Counted from the first letter of the stretch, positions 14,615 through 24,025 are shown. The stretch is 64,000 bases of DNA from Mesobacillus maritimus (GCF_019749255.1 NZ_JACWFH010000007.1:62001-126000); one strand, 5' to 3'. The notes: generated by a model from the sequence alone, not told the origin. Translations and numbers: made by a program.

Positions 14615-15979
14615 TTATAGTCCGTGTTGTTCCTCTGTCATTCTCCGCTGAACAAGCCGTAGTCGAATTAAGAAACCCAAGGCTGCGAACGTAAGACCTA
14701 AAGAGATGCCAATCCAGAACCCAATGGGACCAAGTCTTGTAAACGCGGCAAGGAGATACCCAGAAGGGATGCCAATAATCCAGTACGCGATAAATGTAAT
14801 AACAAATGGGAGTCTCACATCTTTATAACCGCGTAGTACCCCTTGCAGGCCAGCCTGAGCAGCATCTGAAAGTTGATAAATGATAGCCACCAAAAAAATT
14901 TGGCTAGCAAGCAAAACGACTTCACGATCCTGAGAATAAAGATAGGCAATCGGTTCTCTAAAATAATAGAGGAATACAGCTCCGACGGCTAAGAAAGCAA
15001 TTCCACCCAAAACGCCCATATACGCATATTGTTTTGCTGCTTGAAACTCTTTCCCCCCAACTGAAAACCCGACGACAATCGTTAGTGCCATTGATATACT
15101 TAGAGGAATCATGAACATCAATGAAGTAAAGCTAAGGACAATTTGGTTAGCAGCAATCGTCAAAGTCGAGAACATTGCACCAATTAGCAGTGTTACTACT
15201 GCGAAGATACTCGCCTCGAAAAAGATTGATAGACCAATTGGGATACCAATTGAAAGCTGTTCCTTCCAAGCCGTCCAAGAGGGCTTTACCCATTTTACAA
15301 AGAGGCGATAATTCCGAACGGTTTCAATTTTAAAGGTCATAAGGATACTAAGGATAAGGATAATCCAGTATGTAACCGCGGTTGCATAACCGGCACCTAC
15401 GCCTCCAAGAGCTGGTAACCCAAAGTTCCCAAAGATAAATCCATAGTTTAGTAGAATATTAAATGGAACAGCCAACACTGTAATAAACATTGTAATTTGC
15501 GTAAATCCTTGGCCATCAAAAAAGTTTCTTAGTACGTTTGATAAAAATAAAGGAATAACTCCCATAGACAAACCTACTAAATAATGAAAGGCGATTCGAT
15601 GTACCTCAGGGTCTAAATTCATTAAAGCTAAGATTGGATCAAGTGCGAAAAAACCTGCTACAACGACTATTAACGAAAGGATAATGGCTAAATAAAAAGC
15701 CTGAGTGACAAAGTAGTGGATATTACCTGTTTGTTTGTTTCCTAGAAATTGAGCAACGATGGGAGTAACGGCTAATAATATGCCATTTATTCCCGTAAAA
15801 ACTGGCATCCATAAACTTGAACCCATGGCGACACCAGCCAGGTCATCTGTTCCAACACGTCCAGACATCATTGTATCAACCAAATTCATTGCATATAAAC
15901 TTAGCTGCGTAACCATTATTGGCCAGAGTATGGAGACAAATAAGCTTAGTTTTTTCTTAGTTGTATTCGCATGGTACAT
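14615..15979 (-). CDS. MATE-family multidrug exporter
   Basis: 454 residues, started at the ATG after GGAGGAG (a longer frame runs 46 codons upstream without a site). Twelve transmembrane segments in two six-helix halves. Typical MATE features are W-P-I-M-V-T-Q near residue 19, L-V-D-T-M-M-S-G-R near 33 and N-x-x-L-x-x-G-L-Q/R-G-x-x-D in the second half. It probably exports cationic compounds in exchange for Na+ or H+. NorM is the closest model; the substrate cannot be told. Monocistronic. Confidence 0.88.
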   Translation of the reverse strand: MYHANTTKKKLSLFVSILWPIMVTQLSLYAMNLVDTMMSGRVGTDDLAGVAMGSSLWMPVFTGINGILLAVTPIVAQFLGNKQTGNIHYFVTQAFYLAIILSLIVVVAGFFALDPILALMNLDPEVHRIAFHYLVGLSMGVIPLFLSNVLRNFFDGQGFTQITMFITVLAVPFNILLNYGFIFGNFGLPALGGVGAGYATAVTYWIILILSILMTFKIETVRNYRLFVKWVKPSWTAWKEQLSIGIPIGLSIFFEASIFAVVTLLIGAMFSTLTIAANQIVLSFTSLMFMIPLSISMALTIVVGFSVGGKEFQAAKQYAYMGVLGGIAFLAVGAVFLYYFREPIAYLYSQDREVVLLASQIFLVAIIYQLSDAAQAGLQGVLRGYKDVRLPFVITFIAYWIIGIPSGYLLAAFTRLGPIGFWIGISLGLTFAALGFLIRLRLVQRRMTEEQHGL

Positions 15980-16317
15980 GAATGCTCCTCCTAGTGCAAC
16001 TGAAAATAATCTAGATCTTACTTTTTTTCTGCGTGAAATGTATCTTGGCAAAATTGAGAAACCAAAAATTATACGATCTTTCCATATCTGCAGCGGATAG
16101 ATAAAAAGTATCAACAAGCAATTTTATCAGATGGATTTCTTTCAATCAAGTTTTCAAAAAGTAGAATGGAGTTGTTGTTATCGAGTATATTGGTGATGAA
16201 TAAAGGAGGCATTAGCAGGGGAGGTAGGTGATATACGGTGTAAAAAGGGTTTAAGAATATTAAACATGTAAAAGGCAGTGAAGATAGGACTTCATCTGCC
16301 GGGAGAAAATTTGATTA
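15980..16317. other. Intergenic region upstream of the MATE gene
   Basis: No gene supported. The 5' part continues the MATE frame without start signals. Two AGGAGG-like strings near 16202-16225 precede only very short frames. Confidence 0.5.
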
Positions 16318-16713
16318 TTAATAAACAGAAAGAGGGTGTTCTTTCTTATTTTCTTCTTGTAAGGTTTGTTCTGTGTCGAATTTTTCAACAAATGTTTCTG
16401 TTGTTTCGTTTGCTGTCAACTTCTTATCTGGATAGAGTTCTAGTAATTCTTTAATCATTCGTTTGCCAAATCCTTTATCCCGATGAGATGGATTTACGGA
16501 TAGGTGTTGCAATTGAATTTCTATTTCGCCTATTTTCACTCCAATTACACCAATCATGCCTTCTTCTTCTTTCCAGAGATACAGCTGACGGTTTTGTTCT
16601 GATACATATTCATTTATTGTTTGCAAAAGTTTCTGTAAATCTTTTTCATCCGGATTAAATGATAAAAGCCCCATGGCAATTTTTTCGTGATTTTTATTGT
16701 AACGAATCAACAT
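16318..16713 (-). CDS. ribT: RibT-like GNAT acetyltransferase
   Basis: 131 residues. The N-terminus M-L-I-R-Y-x-K-x-x-E-K-I-A-M-G-L-L-S-F and the block L-S-V-N-P-S-H-R-D-K-G-F-G-K match my memory of B. subtilis RibT, the last gene of its riboflavin operon. R-D-K-G-F-G-K is the acetyl-CoA pyrophosphate loop. RibT's substrate is not settled. Here no riboflavin gene is adjacent, so it is an orphan copy. The C-terminal 25 residues are Glu/Lys-rich and differ from RibT. A GGGAGGTG site precedes the start. Confidence 0.8.
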   Translation of the reverse strand: MLIRYNKNHEKIAMGLLSFNPDEKDLQKLLQTINEYVSEQNRQLYLWKEEEGMIGVIGVKIGEIEIQLQHLSVNPSHRDKGFGKRMIKELLELYPDKKLTANETTETFVEKFDTEQTLQEENKKEHPLSVY

Positions 16714-17057
16714 CGATTTACACCTCCCAGTAGCCCGTAAAAAAATAGGGCAAATGAAACCTTCTGTTCGTAATAATATCTCGAACTTTTTCTCTATAGC
16801 AAATTCACACCGATATTTACATTATGACAGAAAATTTATTTTATGTGCACCTATTTTTACGAGAATCCTTATCCAACAAATGTAAAGTTTTCTATGTATC
16901 ACAGTAAAAGACATTTCTAAGATCTTATTTGTCCGTTGAAATACCCTGCCTGAGCATAAAGACGGAGGTGATTTGTAGTATTCAAAGCGGATAAGGTGTA
17001 AAAGAAATATAATATGTACTTTTCTAGAAAAATCATTTCGTGAATTTAAGAAAAACA
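16714..17057. other. Intergenic region between ribT and a small gene
   Basis: A/T-rich with no supported gene. A 78-codon minus-strand frame at 16822-17058 lacks a ribosome site and coding character and overlaps the terminator of the next gene. Confidence 0.5.
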
Positions 17058-17061
17058 AAAA

Positions 17062-17081
17062 GGAGGTGAAGGTTCACCTCC
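17062..17081 (-). terminator. Terminator of the 17101-17286 gene
   Basis: GGAGGTGAA and TTCACCTCC form a 9-base stem with a 2-base loop as printed, followed on the minus strand by a long T-rich run. Confidence 0.75.
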
Positions 17082-17100
17082 CATAATAATGTAATGTTGA

Positions 17101-17286
17101 CTAAGAGCGTTGTATTTGTGAGGAAGAGAAGTTCTTAATCATAACCTGTAAGTTCCTCTGTCCCTCTCTTAATTTAATGGTTTCTTCAATTATCTTTTGA
17201 AAACCTTCTAATTCACGATCAGATGCATTTAATAAGGATTTCGGTATGCCTTCGACGATTTGTTGTAGGGTTAAATCCATGGCCAC
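17101..17286 (-). CDS. Hypothetical 61-residue helical protein
   Basis: GTG start at 17286 with AAAGGTGG 8 bases upstream; an ATG two codons on is possible. The protein is predicted helical and charged (L-Q-Q-I-V-E-G-I-P-K-S-L-L, then E-L-E-G-F-Q-K-I-I-E-E-T) with no membrane segment. Its own terminator directly follows. No family recognised. Confidence 0.5.
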   Translation of the reverse strand: MAMDLTLQQIVEGIPKSLLNASDRELEGFQKIIEETIKLREGQRNLQVMIKNFSSSQIQRS

Positions 17287-17581
17287 GATTATAACCACCT
17301 TTCGATTTTTTCGTTAGACATAACTTTCTCTTATTTAATATTTTTTTCAGGTGTGGATTTTTCCTGCATTTACAGCAAAAAACTTCTCAACAATTATCAA
17401 CAAATTAAGGTAAAAGCGGGGAAATCTGGCTTCATCTATCAAATAACGACGGTATTCAGTGTATATATTTAGGTATTCGGTTATTATCCTAGTTGAAAAT
17501 ACGAATTTGGAAGTTCTCAAGAGATTAGGGATAAAATACAGGATGCTACTTAAAATAGAAGAAAAAGAAAGGGATACGACA

Positions 17582-17968
17582 ATGAATAAGAAGATTGGTG
17601 CAATACTAGTGGTCCTTTTTTGTAGTTATTCCCTATGTTGTGGGAGTCCAAGTGCTTCTGATCTTAAGAAGGATGAGTTGGAACATGTAACCTTAATTTT
17701 ACTACATCAGAAAATGGTTGATGCGTTGAAAGATCACTATGGGGGTATTACTCAGTTTCAAGATTTACAGCTCGTCAAGATTGTTTCGAGGAATGTTCCA
17801 GCTGACATGAAGGATGATTCTGCATTTAAATCTCATGGGACAGTTTATGATCTTATTGTTCAGCTCCAAGCCTTTGCAGGGGAAGGGAAGAAAGAGAAGG
17901 TTACCATTGTATTTAGCAATGAATTTGCGAGCGACGGTTTTGAAGTTGTTTCGTTTAATGTTGAATAA
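17582..17968 (+). CDS. Secreted DUF3888-like protein
   Basis: 128 residues from the ATG at 17582 (GAAAGGGA upstream); a longer frame begins at 17459 without a site. Residues 1-25 are a signal peptide ending L-C-C-G-S, perhaps lipid-modified, though the lipobox is not canonical. The mature part (L-L-H-Q-K-M-V-D-A-L-K-D-H-Y-G-G, later H-G-T-V-Y-D-L-I-V-Q-L-Q-A-F) resembles DUF3888, a family of small exported Bacillus proteins of unknown role. Confidence 0.6.
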   Translation: MNKKIGAILVVLFCSYSLCCGSPSASDLKKDELEHVTLILLHQKMVDALKDHYGGITQFQDLQLVKIVSRNVPADMKDDSAFKSHGTVYDLIVQLQAFAGEGKKEKVTIVFSNEFASDGFEVVSFNVE

Positions 17969-18367
17969 TGAGATAGTACGGAGGTTATTGGATAATAAAG
18001 ACGTTATATAGTACCCACAGTCTCGAATCCCTGACGTGTAAATCAATATAAAAGGAAGCACGCGAGGTGCTTCCTTTTTCATCATCAATGAGATTAGAGA
18101 TGTTACTTAAATATTCCTTTTTACACTACAGCTGGCACTTTGATCAGACCAAGAACCTTTGAAAGAAAGTTTCTAATTGTGAATGATCCTCTTAAGACCC
18201 TGATAAATAGGGTAGGCAACAAGCGGAAAAGAATATTCAAAGTAAATCCCCCCACATTGAAGTTTAGTGTTTTTATTGAAAACACTAAGGGTATTTTGTC
18301 CAAAGAACAACCCGTTTATGAACATAAATTTGTTGGTTGAAGAAATTATAGAAATAGAGGTATAACT
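17969..18367. other. Intergenic region with terminator, no supported gene
   Basis: Holds the terminator at 18051-18079. Beyond it, two overlapping frames of about 60-66 codons (one per strand, 18121-18340) lack ribosome sites and look non-coding. Confidence 0.5.
18051..18079 (+). terminator. Terminator of the DUF3888-like gene
   Basis: AAAGGAAGCAC and GTGCTTCCTTT with a CGCGAG loop, then T residues. Confidence 0.8.
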
Positions 18368-19501
18368 TTACTTGATTTCTTCTCCTTTTCCGCTGAGAAG
18401 TTTTAGTTGGTCGTTTTCATAGCCTAACTCATAAGTGACTTTGTATTTTACATTTTTATTTGCTCCGTTATTTCTTTCATCAGCACTTATTGTGGCAATG
18501 GCGGTTATCGTGTCTCCATCATTTGTAAGAGTGATTTCCTCGACGTAGACAGTAGTAGTATCCAGATAGCCTTTGCGGAAGTCTGTGTAGTTTGTCTTTG
18601 ACTGCCAAGAGCTTCCAAGTAGGGAATACGCTGTAACATAGTCACCTAAATTTAGTGCTTCATAAAAATAATTCACCACATACTGAGCATAATCTTCAAT
18701 AGAACCACCCTCATATAACGGTTCCTCCGTTTTAAAAGACACACTAGGTAGGGAGGTCATCGGTGTTTCCGACCATCCTTCTATGAGTGGAAGTACATCC
18801 GTAATAGGAATACTAAAGCCAATGGTGCCTTGGTTAGAAGCGGCCGAATTAATGCCTAATACCTCACCGGTTTTTCGGTCAATAAGTGGACCGCCACTAT
18901 TACCAGGTGCAATTGGTGCGGAGATTTGATAAACATCTTCGTACTGAAAGTTATCTATATTCAAATCACGTTCAAGTCCGCTGATGATTCCTGTTGTCAC
19001 TGTATTCTGAAAGCCTAATGGACTTCCTAATGCTAACACCTCATCACCAATCTCAGCAGTTCTTGAGCGGGCAATTTTAAGAGGATCTACTTCTTTTAGA
19101 CCTTCAACACGGACTACTGCAATGTCCGTGTCATTGCTAATTCCAATAACCTCTCCGGTGAACTCTTTTGAATCGGTGGTATTAACCTTGACCTCTCTCG
19201 CATTGGCCACTACATGAGCGTTAGTAATAACATCACCTTTATCATTGTAGAGAAAACCAGAGCCAAGTGAGCCGTCCTCTAGTTCAATTTTCACAACAAG
19301 TTTTTGAGTTTCATGAATGATTTCCTTCAAATCTTTTAACTCAACCTTTTGTTCGGTACCATTTTCATCTGTAGCTTTTATTAAATTTGAGGTGAAAGTT
19401 AACTGATTCGGGATGTCTTTCGTTATCTTAAAAAACAAATAGGTACCTGCTCCTATTATAAGGAAGCTCAGGACCCCACTTATGATCCATTTTTTTTTCA
19501 T
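18368..19501 (-). CDS. Membrane-anchored HtrA-like serine protease without PDZ domain
   Basis: 377 residues. One N-terminal membrane segment (5-24), then a trypsin-like S1C domain with catalytic His96 (T-N-A-H-V-V), Asp126 (D-T-D-I-A-V-V) and Ser202 (P-G-N-S-G-G-P-L). HtrA proteins normally end with a PDZ domain; here residues 255-377 instead look like an NTF2-like alpha/beta domain (Y-A-Q-Y-V-V-N-Y-F-Y-E-A-L-N, then V-K-Y-K-V-T-Y-E-L). It should act outside the membrane. It is the second gene of an operon with the zinc-ribbon protein 16 bases upstream. Confidence 0.85.
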   Translation of the reverse strand: MKKKWIISGVLSFLIIGAGTYLFFKITKDIPNQLTFTSNLIKATDENGTEQKVELKDLKEIIHETQKLVVKIELEDGSLGSGFLYNDKGDVITNAHVVANAREVKVNTTDSKEFTGEVIGISNDTDIAVVRVEGLKEVDPLKIARSRTAEIGDEVLALGSPLGFQNTVTTGIISGLERDLNIDNFQYEDVYQISAPIAPGNSGGPLIDRKTGEVLGINSAASNQGTIGFSIPITDVLPLIEGWSETPMTSLPSVSFKTEEPLYEGGSIEDYAQYVVNYFYEALNLGDYVTAYSLLGSSWQSKTNYTDFRKGYLDTTTVYVEEITLTNDGDTITAIATISADERNNGANKNVKYKVTYELGYENDQLKLLSGKGEEIK

Positions 19502-19517
19502 TTATCCTTAGCCTCCT

Positions 19518-20738
19518 TTAATTCAGGTACCAAGTTATATTATCAATCTCTACCGAGACATTCTTGTGAACTCCATAATAAGTATCTTCAAATGATCCAA
19601 CAGCACCTGGTGCCAATTCGTATGGATATACGGAGGCATCACCTGTATCGATGGCCTCGTCATTTTCGTCGTATATCGTATAGAAAATAGTAATTGCCGT
19701 AATTCCTTTTGTAGCCACATTTTTGACAGACCCAGATAGATAAAGGTCGCCATATTCATCGACCTCAACGGAAAAATCAGATACCTCCACCGCAGCAGTT
19801 CGATTCTTTAAGTCTTCTTGAGCAGCTGCCTCCATAGCTTGTTCAATTCTCTGCTGTTCGGCTAATTCAAATGCAGCTTTTTCCTGGCTAACACGCTCTT
19901 TTAACGATAATAATTTTTCATTATTGATTGCGTATTGAAGACCTTTATCGATAATGGAAACAGCGTCGGAATACTGTTTATTGGTTAATTCTGCTTCGGC
20001 CTCATCAATACTAAATTGGACAATTTTATTCAGGATTTCCTCTTTAACTGCACTTGCTTCTTTTTTAGGCATTGAAGCAAGAATGGATAGTTTACTCGCT
20101 AATTGGTCAACGGAATTTAATTCAGCTAGTTCTTGTTTAACAGTTCCGACGGTAATACCGATGTTTTTGTCGTCAATTTGTTTATGAAATGGGGTAAATA
20201 ATGGACCGTTTTGGTGATTTAACTTATCTTTCAAACTCGCTAGTTCTTTTGAAGCTTGGCTAAACTGAGTTTTTTTTATTTGTTCACTGATTAAGTTTAG
20301 GGTCTGTTCATATTCACTCGCTTCATTAATGGCACTTAAGTCATTTTGAAGTACAGTATTGTCTGGACGCAAAGTCAGAGCTTCAAGTAAGTATTCTTTT
20401 GCTTTTTTATAATTTCCTGCGAGAGCCGTTTCATCGGCTGAGTTTTTCAAATCTACAACTTCTTCATTTATATTTTTGTCATGTAAGTAATAGGCAGTAA
20501 GGATAACCGAAACAATAATAAGGCTGAAAATAGGTAGAAGAACTGGTAAGTAGCGGATTATTGGTTTCTGTATTTCTTCTTGCTCCACCTGTATTCCAGC
20601 AGCTGTTTCTTCTATTAAGATGGTTTCCAGATTTTTAGGATCCAGTGTATGTTTCGGTTGATTCTGCACTTTTGCTCCACATTGTGAGCAAAAATGGGAG
20701 TTCTCAGCGAGCTGCTCCCCACATTGGTGGCAATACAT
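19518..20738 (-). CDS. Zinc-ribbon membrane protein with TPR-like and FxLYD-like regions
   Basis: 406 residues. A rubredoxin-type zinc ribbon (C3-x2-C6, C17-x2-C20) faces the cytoplasm, followed by one membrane segment (62-85). Outside, residues about 95-150 look like a TPR (A-L-A-G-N-Y-K-K-A-K-E-Y-L-L-E-A-L), then coiled helices with Q/E/A-rich character to about 310. The last 90 residues are a beta domain resembling FxLYD (V-S-D-F-S-V-E-V-D, later G-S-V-K-N-V-A). Probably a scaffold or sensor for the co-transcribed protease. GGGGGAAAT precedes the ATG. Confidence 0.75.
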   Translation of the reverse strand: MYCHQCGEQLAENSHFCSQCGAKVQNQPKHTLDPKNLETILIEETAAGIQVEQEEIQKPIIRYLPVLLPIFSLIIVSVILTAYYLHDKNINEEVVDLKNSADETALAGNYKKAKEYLLEALTLRPDNTVLQNDLSAINEASEYEQTLNLISEQIKKTQFSQASKELASLKDKLNHQNGPLFTPFHKQIDDKNIGITVGTVKQELAELNSVDQLASKLSILASMPKKEASAVKEEILNKIVQFSIDEAEAELTNKQYSDAVSIIDKGLQYAINNEKLLSLKERVSQEKAAFELAEQQRIEQAMEAAAQEDLKNRTAAVEVSDFSVEVDEYGDLYLSGSVKNVATKGITAITIFYTIYDENDEAIDTGDASVYPYELAPGAVGSFEDTYYGVHKNVSVEIDNITWYLN

Positions 20739-21043
20739 TCCGATTTCCCCCTTGAAGCTTTCTAGTTAGTTATTTTATCATAGATTCTCAACAGTAACTG
20801 CCGAAAATAATTTCCTATTATAGTAAGTTTCATACACCTAAAAGGTATCGAGACCTTTTTCCCTTATTCTAAAAAGATAAGTATAATGGTATAGTACTAA
20901 CTTTGCTAGTATATTCTTAGGAAATTGTTTTAAAAAGTATCTTGATGTATATACATACTTTACCCTTGCTTCTTTGGTCAATAAGACAAAAAAACACATG
21001 ACAATTTGAAAATGAGTGTCATGTGTTTATAGTTCAATAACAA
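20739..21043. other. Intergenic region upstream of the zinc-ribbon/protease operon
   Basis: A/T-rich. It carries the terminator at 20992-21028 and presumably the operon promoter near 20760-20880. I see no gene. Confidence 0.5.
20992..21028 (-). terminator. Terminator after the deacetylase gene
   Basis: AAACACATGACA and TGTCATGTGTTT make a 12-base stem, with a run of T residues on the minus strand. Confidence 0.8.
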
Positions 21044-21652
21044 TTAAAGTTTCCCAAATTCATACCCCAGTTTTTTAATTTTTGTGATTAGAGTGGGAAG
21101 AGCTTCGAGTGTCTGAGGTAATTCATGAAGAAGAATAATGGCTGCATCCTCTAAATGATTGATGACATTAGAAATAATTTGTTCAGGATTGTTCTTCAGT
21201 TCCCAATCCATTGAGGCAATTCGCCAAAGAACGGGTACTAACCCTAATGCGTGTGCGGCTGAGAGAGTTTGGTCATTATACTGACCAAACGGAGGGCGGA
21301 AGTATGCAATCTTGGTTCCGGTAATCCCTTCAATCTTAATAACACTTTGTTTAAGATCTTTGAATTGTTCTCCAAAGCTTAAGTTCGTCATATTCCTATG
21401 CTTCGTTGAATGTGTTCCAATTTGATGACCTTCCTCAAGAACTCGTTTCCATGGACGTGACTCATACATTAGCCTTGATTGCCAGAAAAATGTAGCGGGT
21501 ACGTTCTCTTTTTTAAGTACGTCTAAGATTGGCAACAATACTGTGCTGGGGCCATCATCAAAAGTTAAAACAACTGATTTGTGATTTGTAGCTTTTATCG
21601 ATGTTAAGACATCTGGATCCTTAGAGTCGTACACGACCCTTGAGTTTTTCAC
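21044..21652 (-). CDS. Polysaccharide deacetylase (NodB domain)
   Basis: 202 residues, GTG start with only a weak upstream site. The carbohydrate esterase 4 motifs are complete: T-F-D32-D33-G-P, H-S-T-K-H (metal His pair), R-P-P-F-G, and a late L-L-H. These enzymes use a divalent metal to remove N-acetyl groups from peptidoglycan or chitin-like sugars. No signal peptide or membrane anchor is visible, which is unusual for the family, so the true start might differ or the substrate may be cytoplasmic. It lies 50 bases after a glycosyltransferase on the same strand. Confidence 0.85.
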   Translation of the reverse strand: MKNSRVVYDSKDPDVLTSIKATNHKSVVLTFDDGPSTVLLPILDVLKKENVPATFFWQSRLMYESRPWKRVLEEGHQIGTHSTKHRNMTNLSFGEQFKDLKQSVIKIEGITGTKIAYFRPPFGQYNDQTLSAAHALGLVPVLWRIASMDWELKNNPEQIISNVINHLEDAAIILLHELPQTLEALPTLITKIKKLGYEFGKL

Positions 21653-21702
21653 TACTCATGGACTTTTCATTTTGTACTTCAACCCCCAATACTTAAACTA
21701 AA

Positions 21703-22710
21703 TTATTTTCTATTATGAATAATATGTTTGTATAGTTCTGATAAGGATTTTGCTTCATTTGAATTGGTATGATGTTTTGCTATATACTCCTGGGCTGTCC
21801 TTCCTAGCTTCGTTCGTACGTCATGATGTTGGATCAACTGTTTAGCAAAATGATAAAAATCTACTATATTCTCATACACAAATCCGGTCGAACCATGAGT
21901 AACTAGGCTGAGATTTCCATTGTTTTTAGAAACCAAAACTGGAAGTCCTGAAGCCATTCCTTCCATAATAGCTGTCGACTGTCCTTCTGAATAGGACGTG
22001 TTTAACAGGACATCTGCTTGCTGATAAATTGTTCCCATTTTTTTGTGCTGAACTTCGCCAATATATCGAACCCAAGGCTGATTTTCATCTATGAGTGTTT
22101 TTACTTGCTGCCATTCCGTTTCTTCCAGAACCGGCCCTACAAGTAACAGCCTAATAAAAGGAAACTCACTTTGAATATTCTTTAACCCGTTAATGGCAAA
22201 AGGAATGTTTTTCACATGCCTAATTCCGGCAGGCAGAACAAATAAGAGAGTGTTTTCTTCCTTAAGAAAAGGGAAGCCGGAGTCTACATCAAGTTCATCA
22301 GTGTCTTGTGGGATGACGACCACTTTGTTCGTAACAGTCGGTACTTCACGGATTAACAATTGTTTCGCTTCTTCACTAAAAACATGAACAAACTCCGCCT
22401 CTAGCACACATTGGACAACATTTTTCCTTTTGTTTTGGTCAAATAAATCATGGTTCAAATCTGTACCCGTTAACGTAACCACATAATCATCTATTTTCGT
22501 TGATACTTCTTGCTTAAGTTTATAAAAATGATAAGCATTAAAACCATGGATCATGTCACCAGATGGAAGGGTTTTTATGTTATGACCTTCAGTGATTGAG
22601 ACTACTTCTGTTTGTATCTTTAGTTTAGATAACTTTTCTGCTATTCGCTGGACAGTAATAGTGTTTCCGCGTTGTTGATGGTAATTGGGTGTTACCAGGA
22701 TAACTTTCAT
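21703..22710 (-). CDS. Family 4 glycosyltransferase
   Basis: 335 residues from the ATG at 22710 (a GTG three codons upstream abuts the AGGAT site). GT-B fold: N-terminal V-T-P-N-Y-H-Q-Q-R-G-N-T, C-terminal nucleotide-sugar site with P-A-G-I-R-H-V-K-N near 163, E-G-x-S-T-A-I-M-E-G-M-A-S-G-L-P-V (E-x7-E) near 245. It would transfer a sugar from a nucleotide donor; the acceptor is unknown. Pairing with a deacetylase suggests surface polysaccharide or glycolipid modification. Confidence 0.82.
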   Translation of the reverse strand: MKVILVTPNYHQQRGNTITVQRIAEKLSKLKIQTEVVSITEGHNIKTLPSGDMIHGFNAYHFYKLKQEVSTKIDDYVVTLTGTDLNHDLFDQNKRKNVVQCVLEAEFVHVFSEEAKQLLIREVPTVTNKVVVIPQDTDELDVDSGFPFLKEENTLLFVLPAGIRHVKNIPFAINGLKNIQSEFPFIRLLLVGPVLEETEWQQVKTLIDENQPWVRYIGEVQHKKMGTIYQQADVLLNTSYSEGQSTAIMEGMASGLPVLVSKNNGNLSLVTHGSTGFVYENIVDFYHFAKQLIQHHDVRTKLGRTAQEYIAKHHTNSNEAKSLSELYKHIIHNRK

Positions 22711-23161
22711 TTGAGACACATCCTAAAAGCGGTTTTCCTCGTTTGTATTTGAAGCCCCGAGTGTCCGTTTATAATAGCAAAAAAATGTAACATCGACCAA
22801 TATATCCTACAAGAATCAATCATCAACCTGTTTATTCTTACTAAGAATTTTTTTGTTTGGGATACTATACTACTGGAATAATGTTTGAAATGGGAGTGGA
22901 TATGAGTTTGAGCTACTTATATATTTCCAGGGAAAGGAAAAAGTTCGACAGGAATAGTCTTTTTGTTCACACTCGCTTCTCTTGTTCAGACTTTTTTCGA
23001 CTTCTAGGGGCGTTATTTTGGTTTTTTAGAATAATTTTTTTTAGGTGAAATGTTTATTATTTCTTATACAGGGAATAAAAATATTGGACTAATCTCTTAT
23101 TGACTATTAGAATAGATATTTGTAAAAAAAGCCTTGTTTTGAAAAAGAAAGGATGTTTGTT
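22711..23161. other. Intergenic region between divergent genes
   Basis: A/T-rich, about 450 bases. A 63-codon plus-strand frame at 22857-23048 has no ribosome site and ends in a Phe/Arg-rich stretch typical of non-coding A/T DNA. Promoters for both flanking genes must lie here, but I see no clear boxes. Confidence 0.5.
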
Positions 23162-24025
23162 TTGTTTGACTTAGGGAATTTTGATTGGGAAGTTTTACTA
23201 ATTAATACTGGTATTATAGTTTTAAAGGTTATCGGTATTTTTATTGCTTTTGCCATTGTTAAGGCAGTAGGAAACAAAGTGCTACAAAGGACCTTTACTA
23301 GATTGATGAATAGAGAGGATATAACTGAAGGACGTGCCTTGACTTTGCAAAGGTTAGCAGAAAATATTTTATCTTATGTTCTTATTTTTATTCTTGTTGC
23401 ATCTTTGTTTAGTATCTTTGGTTTATCAGTCGCAAGTCTTATTGCTGGGGCAGGTATCGTTGGGTTGGCAATCGGTTTCGGGGCTCAAGGACTAGTTAGT
23501 GATGTTGTTACTGGATTTTTCCTTTTATTAGAAAAACAAATTGATGTTAATGACTATGTTACAGTTGGAGCGGTCGATGGAGTTGTTGAAGCAGTAGGCT
23601 TAAGAACTACTCAAATAAGAAGCTTTGACGGAACCCTAAACTATCTTCCTAACCGTGAAATAACGAGCGTTAGCAACCATTCTCGCGGAAACATGCGTGC
23701 GTTAGTTGATATAGGCATTTCCTACGATGATAATATTGATTATGCTATCGAAGTAATGCAGAGAGCATGCGATCTTGTTGCTTCACAAAATCCTGTTGTT
23801 GTAGAAGGTCCTAATGTTATTGGTGTCCAAGCGTTTGGTTCTTCTGAGGTGGTATTAAGGGTTATTGCAAAAACACAAAATGGAGAACAGTGGGCAGTAG
23901 AACGCCAACTACGTAAAGCTATTAAGGAAGCCTTCGATACTAATGGTATTGAAATTCCATTCCCACACCAAGTTCTTGTTCAGAAAAATGGGGAAAACCC
24001 AAGCAATTCATTTGGACAAGCATAA
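23162..24025 (+). CDS. MscS-family mechanosensitive ion channel
   Basis: 287 residues from the TTG at 23162, which is 6 bases after AAAGGATG; the ATG at 23153 overlaps that site. Three membrane segments (about 12-35, 65-85 and 90-110). The pore helix has the MscS Gly/Ala pattern G-A-G-I-V-G-L-A-I-G-F-G-A-Q, followed by the beta domain F-L-L-L-E-K-Q-I-D-V-N-D-Y-V. It should release solutes on hypo-osmotic shock. Monocistronic. Confidence 0.9.
   Translation: MFDLGNFDWEVLLINTGIIVLKVIGIFIAFAIVKAVGNKVLQRTFTRLMNREDITEGRALTLQRLAENILSYVLIFILVASLFSIFGLSVASLIAGAGIVGLAIGFGAQGLVSDVVTGFFLLLEKQIDVNDYVTVGAVDGVVEAVGLRTTQIRSFDGTLNYLPNREITSVSNHSRGNMRALVDIGISYDDNIDYAIEVMQRACDLVASQNPVVVEGPNVIGVQAFGSSEVVLRVIAKTQNGEQWAVERQLRKAIKEAFDTNGIEIPFPHQVLVQKNGENPSNSFGQA

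Noticed and set aside
16822-17058. 78-codon minus-strand frame
   Set aside because: No ribosome site, A/T-driven composition, overlaps a terminator.
18121-18340. Two overlapping frames of 60-66 codons
   Set aside because: No start signals on either strand and no recognizable domain; intergenic.
22857-23048. 63-codon plus-strand frame before mscS
   Set aside because: No ribosome site; Phe/Arg-rich A/T-type composition.
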